From an uncultured Myxococcales bacterium (GTDB lineage: Bacteria; Myxococcota; UBA727; VGSZ01), in assembly GCA_903952805.1 (NCBI GenBank), contig CAJBHN010001170.1, forward strand, positions 1 to 5,850: 5,850 nt of DNA. Direction: 5' to 3'. A program made the translations under genes and the position numbers. Below the pieces are notes generated by a model that saw only the letters and a program-made list of their open reading frames with translations, searched no databases and was not told the origin of the DNA. This document shows, piece after piece, positions 1-5,850 of this stretch. How positions within the stretch are numbered: the stretch's first letter is position 1; each line of letters starts with the position of its first letter.

Positions 1-2
1 CG

Positions 3-644
3 CTGCTCACAGGCTGGATTGGGTTCGCCCCTAATCAGACATTCTACGATCTCGCCGCATCGACCTCACCGGATCTCCTTATCACACAGGTGCTCGACGC
101 CGCATTCCCGAGCGCGGTCCCCATTCCCGACCACGTCTCGATCGCCGTCGCGACCCTGCGGGGAGACGTCGCGAGACACGGTTCGTGGCTTGACCAAGCA
201 CTCCTCGATGAGCTTCTGCTGGAACTCAAGACCGTGGCCGAAGCCCGCTGCCGCAATGCGACGATTGGCTTGTGCGGGAAACTGGTCGAGTTCGTCATGG
301 CGTCACTGTTGCAGCGTTGGAACATTGCGATCGAGGCCGACCCCACGATCGATAGCCTCATCGGAGCACTTCGGGGCCGCGCGAAGGCGCAGAACGCCAA
401 CACGGCCCAGCGCGAGATTGCGCAGTCGATATTGGAGGCGCGAGCTGCGGTCGACATGGGAATCCCCGAGATCTCGCACTTCATTCGTCTGCATCGGAAT
501 GGGGCGGTGCACGCACCACGAGTGCTCGACGCCACAAAGCCCGTCATGCGCCCGTCCCAAGAGCAGACAGACGGCCTCGTGCTCTTTACCGTCGACCTTC
601 TGAGACGATACGCCATTCCGCAACCTCCGGAACCCACCCGCTGA
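3..644 (+). CDS. Partial gene (5' end outside window): HEPN-like domain protein with R-N-x3-H motif
   Basis: The frame is open from the window edge to a TGA at 642-644, giving 213 visible codons. A GTG at 90 could serve as a start, but it has no purine-rich ribosome site before it, and the 29 codons upstream (beginning LLTGWIGFAPNQ) look like ordinary protein, so the gene probably begins outside the window. The visible part is mostly helical. It has a helix pair around GKLVEFVMASLLQRW, a segment TIDSLIGALRGR, then SHFIRLHRNGAVHA at about fragment residues 159-172. RNGAVH (nt 495-512) fits the R-[N/D/H]-x3-H signature of HEPN domains, many of which are RNases in toxin-antitoxin, abortive-infection and CRISPR effectors. 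The helix pair followed by a short loop and RN...H resembles DUF4145-type HEPN proteins. Another effector or binding domain may lie in the missing N-terminus. It runs convergently towards the large NTPase gene. Reading frame is well supported; the HEPN call is from motif and helix pattern only. Confidence 0.8.
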   Translation: MLTGWIGFAPNQTFYDLAASTSPDLLITQVLDAAFPSAVPIPDHVSIAVATLRGDVARHGSWLDQALLDELLLELKTVAEARCRNATIGLCGKLVEFVMASLLQRWNIAIEADPTIDSLIGALRGRAKAQNANTAQREIAQSILEARAAVDMGIPEISHFIRLHRNGAVHAPRVLDATKPVMRPSQEQTDGLVLFTVDLLRRYAIPQPPEPTR

Positions 645-666
645 CTCACCGAAGTGCACCAATCAC

Positions 667-822
667 TCAAGGGCTTTGCTGACGCGCGTCTTGAGGTCGA
701 GGACGAAACGCTCGGCGCTTCATGACGACGACGAAGCCGTTTCGTTCCCAGAACAGGATCTTCACCTTATCCCGCGACTTGCCGACCAAGACGACGAGGT
801 GGCCCTCGGAGTGGTCGACGCC
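667..822 (-). pseudogene. Decayed fragment of an IS66-family accessory gene (TnpB/OrfB-like)
   Basis: Read on the minus strand in the frame ending at TGA 667-669, this stretch encodes SEGHLVVLVGKSRDK, then VKILFWERNGFVVVMKR. This matches the remembered core of IS66 TnpB proteins, SGHLFVFxxRRGDxxKxLxWDxxGFxLxxKRLExGRF. Just after KR the expected LERGRF block is damaged: the same frame reads RAFRPRP, while a neighbouring frame reads AERFVL, so a small deletion has probably shifted the frame. In that second frame the reading ends KTRVSKALE at a TGA at 663-665. Only about the C-terminal half of TnpB is present. There is no start, no TnpC transposase and no recognisable terminal inverted repeat. 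The remnant overlaps the last 20-odd codons of the large WD40 gene in a different frame. The upstream limit is approximate. Family call rests on motif memory, without a search. Confidence 0.6.
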
Positions 823-3800
823 GTCGCAGGAACGAACCGACAGAACCGGAGGTGGCGCCCGGCGGTAAACACGGCGATGTCTTCTCCAGCGTCGGCGACG
901 TCATACCCAACGTGCAGGGCGTGGTGCAGAGCTCTTGCGTGGGGCCGGACTTCAGCAACCTGCGCTGCGTCAGTAGACAACCAGTCGCGGGGCGTGGCGA
1001 GCACCGCGAGCGGCGCGCCTGTCGCGGCGTCCCACAGGCGCAGGGACTCGTCATTGGACCACGAGAGCACGCGACCGCCGTCAAGGGCAAGCGCACCGAG
1101 CACCCGGGCCGTGTGTCCCTCAAGGATGGCGAGCGGCTCGCCCGTTGCGGCGTCCCACAGGCGCAGGGTCTGGTCAGCGGACCACGAAAGCAGGCGACCG
1201 CCGTCGAGGGCGAGCGCTCCTTCCACCCAGTGTGTATGCCCCTCAAGAACGGTGAGCGGCGCTCCCGTCGCAGCATCCCACAGGCGCAGGGTCTGGTCAT
1301 CGGACCACGAGAGTATGCGCCCGCCGTCGAGGGCGAGCACGTCTCGTATCTCATCCGTGTGCCCTTTCAGAACGGCGACCGGCGCACCCGTCGCGGCGTC
1401 CCACAGGCGCAGGGTCTGGTCATCGGACCACGAGAGTATGCGCCCGCCGTCGAGGGCGAGCGCAGCGTTCACCCTGAGCGTGTGGCCCTTGAGGACGGCG
1501 AGGGTTGCGCCCGTCGCCGCGCTCCAAAGGCGCAGGGTGCCGTCGAGGGACCACGAGAGCAGACGCCCGTCGGTGAGTACGCACGCGCCGCTGACCAAAG
1601 ATGTATGTCCCCTAAGGACGTGAAGGGGCGCACCCGTCGCGGCGTCCCAGAGACGCAGCGTGTTGTCGCTTGACCACGAGAGCAGGCGTCCGTCATCAAG
1701 GGGCAGCACTCCTGCCACCCTGCTCGTGTGCCCCTCAAGGACGGCAAGCGGCGCGCCCGTCGCGCCGTGCCAAAGGCGCAGGGTTTTGTCATTTGACCAA
1801 GAGAGTATGCGCCCGGCGTCAAGGGCTAGCGCTCCTGCCAACCTGCTCGTGTGCCCCTCAAGGACGGCGAGCGGAGCGCCCGTCGCGGCGTCCCATAGGC
1901 GCGGGCTACGTTCAAAGGACCACGACAGCAGGCGCCTGCCATCGAGGGCAACCAGGCCGCGTACCTTATCCGTGTGCGCTTCCAGAACGGCGACCATCGC
2001 GCCCGTCGCGCCATTCCAGAGACGCAGGGTGCCATCCCAAGACCATGAGAGCAGGCGCCCGCCATCGACGAGCAACAATCCCGCCACCCTGCTCGTGTGC
2101 CCCTCAAGAATGTCGAGGGGCGCGCCGGTCGCGGCGTCCCAGGTACGGAGGGTATGGTCATCGGACCAAGAACGCAGGCGCCCGCCGCAGACGGCCAGCG
2201 CGCCACGTACCGTATCCTTGTGCCCCTCAAGAGCGGCGACCGGCGCCCCCGTCGCGACTTCCCAGAGCCGCAGGGCATTGTCAGCGGACCAAGAAAGCAA
2301 GCGCCCGCCGTCGATTGTAAGCGCGCCTAACACCGTATCCTTGTGCCCTTCGAGGACCGCAATCGGCGTCCCCGTCGCGGCGTCCCAGAGCCGCAGGGTC
2401 ATGTCACGTGACCACGAGACTATGCGCCCGTCGTCGAGGGCCAGCGCGCCTTCCACAAAATGCGTGTGCCCTTCGAGGACGGCGAGCGGCGCGCCAGTCG
2501 CAGTGCCCCAGAGCCGCAGGGTATTGTCAACGGACCAAGAGAGCAGGCGCCCGCAGTCAAGGGTCAGCGCGCCCCGGACCATCGCCGTATGCCCTTCGAG
2601 GACGGCAAGCGGCGCCCCCGTCGCGCCGCGCCAAAGACGCAGGGTGTTGTCACTTGACCACGAGAGTATGCGCCCGTCGTCGAGGGCAAGCGCGCCTTCC
2701 ACACCGCGCGTGTGCCCCTCAAGGACGGCAAGCGGCGCGCCCGTCGCGCCGAGCCAAAGGCGCAGGGTTTTGTCACTTGACCACGAGAGTATGCGCCCGT
2801 CGTCAAGGGCCAGAGCTCCTGCCACCCTGCTTGTGTGCCCCTTGAGGACGGCGAGTGGCACGCCTGTCGCGGCGTCCCAGATGAGCAGAGTTTTGTCCAA
2901 CGACCACGAGAGCAGACGTCCGTCGTCGAGCCCGAGCGCGCCATTCACCGAATGCGTGTGCCCTTCGAGGACGGTGAGCGGCGCGCCCGTCGTGCCGTCC
3001 CATAGGCGCAGGGTGCCGTCATCGGACCACGAGAGCAGGCGGCCGCAGTCGAGAGCAACTGCGCCCTCCACCGAGTCCGTGTGGCCCACCATCACCGCAA
3101 GGCATGGGCTCTCCTGCCACACCTGTGGTCGGTTCCCCCAGCGCAGCCACGCCCACGTGCGCTGTCCGCCCGCCTCGAACGCCTCGGCCGCGAGCGTCAC
3201 CACGCTGTCGTCAGCGTGGTCCATGGCCGCTTGAAACAGCACCCGCCACGATTCCCACCCATCTTTCCGAAACGAATGCCGGCATGTCTGCGCGAAATCC
3301 CACCACTGCCGGGCTGCTCCCTCCAGACTGCCAGTTCTCGCTCTTACGCGTTCCCAATCGGCGTACCACCCATCGACGGCGCTGCCGGTTTTATCGAGTC
3401 GCTGAAATCGCGCCATCAGCCGCTCGAAATCCGTGACCAGCCTGAGAGCGTCTTCCGTGCGGTCGGCGTCGAGCATGTGCCGCACGCCGCAACGGTACAA
3501 GTATACCTCGGCGCCGTCGTCTGCGGGCCGCAGCGCCGTTTCGGCGAGCGACGCCCGCAGTGTTGTGACCGTGTGCTCGACGTCGCGGCTGCCGACGATG
3601 TGCGTGCGGAGCGAATGGTGGAATAGCGTGTAGCCGTCTTCGCCGTCGGGATTGGGCGCGCGCCGCACCATCGCACCGAGGACCTGTAGCACTCTTTCGA
3701 CGAGCGCCGCAGGCGAGCCCTGAATCGTCGTCGCTGTGCCGAGCTTACCGCAGCGGGCCAGAAGTGCAGCGACCTCGTCCACGGAGAGCGGTTCGTGCGC

Positions 3801-5735
3801 GAGCGCCAGCAGCACCAGCGTCGGCGTCGTGACCGCCTGTAGGTCGCCGACAGCGACGCGGCGCAACAGTTCGTCGTGGTAGGCGTGCAGGCTCGCCGGC
3901 AGCGTGTCGGTCTGCTCGGGCGACAGCTTGCCGGCGTTCAAATCGCCAACGACGTAGTTGACGTAGATGGGAAGGCCCGCAGCGCGGCGAGCGACGGCGT
4001 CGACGAAGGCGTTGACGACCTTGCCACCGAATTCTTTGTCGCGGCCGATCAGACGCCTGCGAACCGGGCCGGTGCGCTCGAGCAGCAGCGCGCGCACGTC
4101 ATCGTCGCGCATCGCCGGCAATCCATCGGGAAAGGGAATGACCGCGCCCAGCCGCGCGAATCGCTCGGGCAGACCGCGCTCGTGTCGACCAGCGGCAATC
4201 AACGCCAGGCGCGGCGTTCGCAGCCTCACCAGAACATCATCCACGAAGCGGGCATCGCGTTCGACGATTTCATCGAGACCGTCGAGCACCAGGAGCACGC
4301 GGCGCTCAGGCAACAACCGCTCGAGCAGCACTTTCACGTCTTGGACAAGGTCGCTGTTCACGACCGCTGCAGTCGCTTTCGCTCCGTCGTCGTTCTCGTG
4401 GCTCGTATTCTTCGCGAGCGGGGCGAGCGCATCACTCGCCTCGAGGCGCTCGCGCAGATAGTTCAGAAAGGGGCTGCGTCCGCAGCGATCGTTGCCCGCG
4501 CGAAATCGATACGGCAGCACAAGCGCGCCTTCGGGCGGATGGTCAAGCCACTCCTCCATCAACGCTGCCATCAGGTTCGACTTGCCGATCCCCGCCGGCC
4601 CCGCGACCCATAACGCACCGTCGTGCAACGCATTCGCCGCCATGCGCAAGGTCGCCAGCTCGGCCTCGCGCCCGACACGTCGAGCGGCTTCCTGGCGAAT
4701 CTCAGCGACGAAGTCGTGGATGACGAAAGGCTTTCGGCCTCGCGGCCCGGCGCTCGAGGACGAGAGAAACAACGCGCGAAACCGATCGCGAGCCTGGACG
4801 TCCGACTCATACACGCCGCCGGCGTCGCCGAGGCGCAGATACTGCAGGCGCACCTCGCCACTGCGGTAGTAGACTTGCAGCGCGCGACTCTCGATGTCGA
4901 ACGCGCCGAGCGGCCCGAGCGGCAAAGCCTGCGTCGCTGAGCACAACCACGCCGAACCCGGGGGCGCGTCATCGGGCGGCCGCACGTTGTTGCCGAGCAG
5001 CGAATCGCTGAGCTCGTCCCCGCTTTCGCCGCGCAGGACGCAACGCCGACCCTCGCCGTCGATGACAATCAGGCGGACATCGACCAGCCAGCGGAGCGCG
5101 TCGTCGGCCCACGCGAGCACGCGCGGCCGCCACACCGACAGCAGCCGCTCGGCCTCGGCACGCCCCACGGGTCCGGCATGCGCGAGGTGGTTACGCAGCG
5201 GCAGCAGCCCCAACTCGGGATTGGTCGGATGTGCAGCCATCAGGGTCTTGAGCGATGCAACCAATGGCGACAGCGGCAGGGTCGACACTTTTGGCGCGTG
5301 TTTCGCGACGGCGAGCGCCATGGCGAGCCATCGGCCCATCGTCGGGAGCTCCACGTGATCGCGCAGTTCGCGCACGAGCTCGTCAGGTAGCGTCGCGCGC
5401 GGATCGACGACGCCCGACTTGCAGGTGTGCTCGCCGATGCCGGTCATGACGACGAGCTTGAGCGCCATCTCGGCCAGGTCGCACATCGCCCAGAGCGCGA
5501 GCACCGGCACGCGTTCGCGTACGAACTCGGCGAGGGGCAGTGCCAGCAACGTCGGCAGCGATGCAGCAAGCGAATTACCGCCGGCACCGACGGGTGACGT
5601 GGGCGCGGGTGCCTGTTTCACCCCCTCCTGCGGGCCCTCCTCATAGGTAAAGACGATGTCGTCGCAGGCGGCGCAGTACCAGCCCCTCTTCTTCCGCTGA
5701 AGGGCGATGTAGGGGTGTTCTGGACATTGGCTCAT
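762..5735 (-). CDS. HEPN-like / STAND (NACHT-type) NTPase / 17x WD40 repeat protein, candidate bacterial NLR-like defence protein
   Basis: A single 1657-residue frame starting at ATG 5733-5735. An in-frame TAG at 5748-5750, five codons upstream, rules out an earlier start; a weak GGGTGG lies just before the ATG. Order by residue: 4-24, CPEH...CAAC cluster, a possible zinc knuckle; about 70-225, helical region with RNHLAH at 181-186 (R-N-x3-H, HEPN-like); 225-330, beta-rich linker; about 355-600, NTPase with Walker A GPAGIGKS (379-386), Walker B LLVLDGLDE (481-489), an arginine after IAAG (517), and a GLP motif (587-589) typical of STAND ATPases; about 610-870, winged-helix and helical arm, including YTLFHHSLRTHI (702-713); 884-1580, 17 WD40 units; 1581-1634, cap, perhaps a degenerate blade. 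Known STAND proteins use the repeats to sense a ligand, the NTPase to oligomerise and the N-terminus as effector. Likely cytosolic: no signal peptide or clear membrane span. The final ~23 residues derive from an out-of-frame IS66 remnant, so the original C-terminus is altered. The defence role is inferred. Confidence 0.93.
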   Translation of the reverse strand: MSQCPEHPYIALQRKKRGWYCAACDDIVFTYEEGPQEGVKQAPAPTSPVGAGGNSLAASLPTLLALPLAEFVRERVPVLALWAMCDLAEMALKLVVMTGIGEHTCKSGVVDPRATLPDELVRELRDHVELPTMGRWLAMALAVAKHAPKVSTLPLSPLVASLKTLMAAHPTNPELGLLPLRNHLAHAGPVGRAEAERLLSVWRPRVLAWADDALRWLVDVRLIVIDGEGRRCVLRGESGDELSDSLLGNNVRPPDDAPPGSAWLCSATQALPLGPLGAFDIESRALQVYYRSGEVRLQYLRLGDAGGVYESDVQARDRFRALFLSSSSAGPRGRKPFVIHDFVAEIRQEAARRVGREAELATLRMAANALHDGALWVAGPAGIGKSNLMAALMEEWLDHPPEGALVLPYRFRAGNDRCGRSPFLNYLRERLEASDALAPLAKNTSHENDDGAKATAAVVNSDLVQDVKVLLERLLPERRVLLVLDGLDEIVERDARFVDDVLVRLRTPRLALIAAGRHERGLPERFARLGAVIPFPDGLPAMRDDDVRALLLERTGPVRRRLIGRDKEFGGKVVNAFVDAVARRAAGLPIYVNYVVGDLNAGKLSPEQTDTLPASLHAYHDELLRRVAVGDLQAVTTPTLVLLALAHEPLSVDEVAALLARCGKLGTATTIQGSPAALVERVLQVLGAMVRRAPNPDGEDGYTLFHHSLRTHIVGSRDVEHTVTTLRASLAETALRPADDGAEVYLYRCGVRHMLDADRTEDALRLVTDFERLMARFQRLDKTGSAVDGWYADWERVRARTGSLEGAARQWWDFAQTCRHSFRKDGWESWRVLFQAAMDHADDSVVTLAAEAFEAGGQRTWAWLRWGNRPQVWQESPCLAVMVGHTDSVEGAVALDCGRLLSWSDDGTLRLWDGTTGAPLTVLEGHTHSVNGALGLDDGRLLSWSLDKTLLIWDAATGVPLAVLKGHTSRVAGALALDDGRILSWSSDKTLRLWLGATGAPLAVLEGHTRGVEGALALDDGRILSWSSDNTLRLWRGATGAPLAVLEGHTAMVRGALTLDCGRLLSWSVDNTLRLWGTATGAPLAVLEGHTHFVEGALALDDGRIVSWSRDMTLRLWDAATGTPIAVLEGHKDTVLGALTIDGGRLLSWSADNALRLWEVATGAPVAALEGHKDTVRGALAVCGGRLRSWSDDHTLRTWDAATGAPLDILEGHTSRVAGLLLVDGGRLLSWSWDGTLRLWNGATGAMVAVLEAHTDKVRGLVALDGRRLLSWSFERSPRLWDAATGAPLAVLEGHTSRLAGALALDAGRILSWSNDKTLRLWHGATGAPLAVLEGHTSRVAGVLPLDDGRLLSWSSDNTLRLWDAATGAPLHVLRGHTSLVSGACVLTDGRLLSWSLDGTLRLWSAATGATLAVLKGHTLRVNAALALDGGRILSWSDDQTLRLWDAATGAPVAVLKGHTDEIRDVLALDGGRILSWSDDQTLRLWDAATGAPLTVLEGHTHWVEGALALDGGRLLSWSADQTLRLWDAATGEPLAILEGHTARVLGALALDGGRVLSWSNDESLRLWDAATGAPLAVLATPRDWLSTDAAQVAEVRPHARALHHALHVGYDVADAGEDIAVFTAGRHLRFCRFVPATASTTPRATSSSWSASRGIR
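996..3086 (-). repeat. 17 tandem 123-bp units encoding WD40 repeats (exactly 41 residues each)
   Basis: The GH dipeptide (AH in unit 10) recurs at residues 884, 925, 966, 1007, 1048, 1089, 1130, 1171, 1212, 1253, 1294, 1335, 1376, 1417, 1458, 1499 and 1540, every 41 residues without one insertion or deletion. The unit reads GHTxxVxGALALD, then GGRLLSWSxDxTLRLWD, then AATGAPLAVLE. SWS replaces the more usual SGS or SAS. Ten of 17 units keep the WD dipeptide (1, 2, 6, 8, 10, 12, 14-17); the others have WL, WR, WG, WE, WN, WH or WS. Unit 10 is the most divergent (AH for GH, FERSP in place of the xDxTL turn). The segment CLAVMV before unit 1 can supply the outer strand closing a propeller. Seventeen units imply two or more propellers; the exact split cannot be read from sequence. 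Confidence 0.95.
1276..1461 (-). repeat. 63-nt perfect direct repeat between adjacent WD40 units
   Basis: Positions 1276-1338 and 1399-1461 are identical over 63 nt at the 123-nt unit offset, including synonymous third positions. They encode the same core (LALDGGRILSWSDDQTLRLWD) split between units 14 and 15. Most other neighbouring units differ at many synonymous sites, so this pair has recently been duplicated or homogenised. A shorter identical run (35 nt, 2647-2681 and 2770-2804) joins units 3 and 4. Confidence 0.85.
3936..4673 (-). other. STAND/NACHT-type NTPase module
   Basis: Residues about 355-600. VGREAELATLR precedes a strand ALWVAG and the P-loop GPAGIGKS (nt 4578-4601). The Walker B strand RRVLLVLDGLDEI has the DGLDE acidic cluster characteristic of NACHT and related STAND NTPases. 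The next strand LALIAAGRHERGL carries a sensor-like arginine. AAGLPIYVNYV matches the GxP element that contacts nucleotide in STAND proteins. All residues expected for ATP binding and hydrolysis are present. NACHT and the AAA_16-like group are hard to tell apart by eye, so the exact subfamily is open. Confidence 0.85.
5061..5528 (-). other. HEPN-like helical domain in the N-terminal effector position
   Basis: Residues about 70-225 are predominantly helical: a long hydrophobic helix around ALWAMCDLAEMALKLVV, another around GRWLAMALAVA, then LLPLRNHLAHAG and a closing helix RVLAWADDALRWLVDV. RNHLAH (residues 181-186, nt 5178-5195) fits R-N-x3-H, with the conserved polar residue after Arg and a small Gly soon after His, as in many HEPN RNases. 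In bacterial STAND proteins the N-terminus usually carries the effector, so RNA cleavage on activation is the natural hypothesis. It could also be a catalytically inactive HEPN used for dimerisation. Confidence 0.6.
5664..5726 (-). other. Possible zinc knuckle at the extreme N-terminus of the large protein
   Basis: Residues C4 and H7 (CPEH) and C21 and C24 (CAAC) form a C-x2-H / C-x2-C pair set 13 residues apart, with aromatic and basic residues between them (GWY before the second pair). This spacing suits a small zinc ribbon or knuckle, either structural or for nucleic-acid contact. It also supports the chosen ATG, since any later start would lose the first pair. A Gly/Ala/Pro-rich linker (about residues 34-55) separates it from the helical effector region. 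Metal binding is inferred from spacing only. Confidence 0.5.
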
Positions 5736-5850
5736 TCGCCACCCGTTCTACCCGCTCAGAGAGTCGGCTGCGACGAGCAGGGATAGGGCGGCTTTTCAAG
5801 GATCGGCCTCGCGGCATTGCGGGCCAACTTGCTCTTTTGTTCCGGCTCAC
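5736..5850 (-). other. Leader of the large gene; may contain the 3' end of a co-oriented upstream gene
   Basis: On the minus strand the frame ending at TGA 5756-5758 is open to the window edge for 30 codons. It begins EPEQKSKLARNAAR and ends YPCSSQPTL, and 23 of its 30 codons end in G or C, like the neighbouring gene. If real, it is the tail of an upstream gene ending 20 nt before the large gene's ATG, which would suggest an operon. If not, the 115 nt are simply a leader. A weak GGGTGG at 5739-5744 is the only ribosome-site candidate. No convincing promoter or operator was seen. Confidence 0.3.

Noticed and set aside
19..670. Alternative frames 19-603 (+), 44-670 (-) and 303-662 (-) over the partial HEPN-like gene.
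   Set aside because: Their translations are Ser/Arg-rich and motif-free; the frame ending at 644 has normal composition and the RNGAVH motif.
645..761. A shared bidirectional terminator between the convergent genes.
   Set aside because: No strong inverted repeat followed by a T-run was found; the segment is mostly IS66 remnant.
996..3086. Regular 123-bp direct repeats as a possible CRISPR or non-coding satellite.
   Set aside because: Unit length, codon periodicity and WD40 motifs show they are coding; there are no short conserved repeats with unique spacers.
676..3234. Two long plus-strand open frames (676-1623 and 1660-3234) and shorter ones opposite the WD40 array, with repetitive Arg/Ser/Pro-rich translations such as ASHRRRVWSSDHES.
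   Set aside because: They are antisense readings of the 123-bp units, whose length is a multiple of 3 so all frames repeat and stay open. Composition is arginine- and serine-rich with no domain, while the minus frame is an unmistakable WD40 protein.
3081..5390. Plus-strand open frames at 3081-3626, 3876-4613, 4492-4869 and 4894-5358.
   Set aside because: All lie opposite the NTPase and HEPN-like region, have no recognisable motif, and are expected by chance in GC-rich DNA.
5794..5799. TTGAAA on the minus strand as a -35 box for the large gene.
   Set aside because: No acceptable -10 hexamer lies 16-18 nt downstream; the match alone is not evidence.
5641..5850. Minus-strand frame of 69 codons from a GTG at the window edge, overlapping the start of the large gene.
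   Set aside because: Highly Arg/Pro-rich, low third-position G/C, and its second half is an out-of-frame reading of the Cys/His region.

Overview
The window comes from a GC-rich bacterium with strong G/C preference at third codon positions. A giant HEPN/STAND/WD40 protein next to a decayed IS66-type fragment would fit a large-genome soil or sediment lineage such as the Myxococcota, but that placement is inference. Nothing in the window fixes the taxon.

Layout. (1) At 3-644 (+) lies the 3' part of a gene whose start is outside the window. Its C-terminal half looks like a HEPN domain with an R-N-x3-H motif. (2) At about 667-822 (-) is a short decayed remnant of an IS66-family TnpB accessory gene. 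It overlaps the 3' end of the next gene in another frame. (3) At 762-5735 (-) is one 1657-codon gene filling 85% of the window. Its order is: a Cys/His cluster resembling a zinc knuckle, a helical region with an R-N-x3-H motif (HEPN-like), a beta-rich linker, a STAND/NACHT-type NTPase (Walker A GPAGIGKS, Walker B LLVLDGLDE), a winged-helix and helical arm, 17 WD40 repeats each exactly 41 residues long, and a C-terminal cap. Its last ~23 residues are read from the IS66 remnant. (4) At 5736-5850 is a short leader, which may also hold the end of a co-oriented upstream gene.

How it may work (inference). The large protein has the three-part plan of bacterial NLR/Apaf-1-like signalling proteins: an N-terminal effector (probable HEPN RNase), a central oligomerising NTPase switch and a C-terminal WD40 sensor. 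Characterised bacterial STAND proteins with this plan include anti-phage proteins, so a defence or regulated-suicide role is the best hypothesis, though it is not shown here. The convergent partial gene also carries an R-N-x3-H motif, so two HEPN-like proteins lie tail to tail. The repeat array shows signs of recent internal duplication (a 63-nt perfect repeat between neighbouring units and a similarity offset of 8 units), as expected for a fast-diversifying recognition surface.

No tRNA, rRNA, CRISPR array or convincing terminator was seen. Long open frames antisense to the WD40 array are judged to be composition artefacts.
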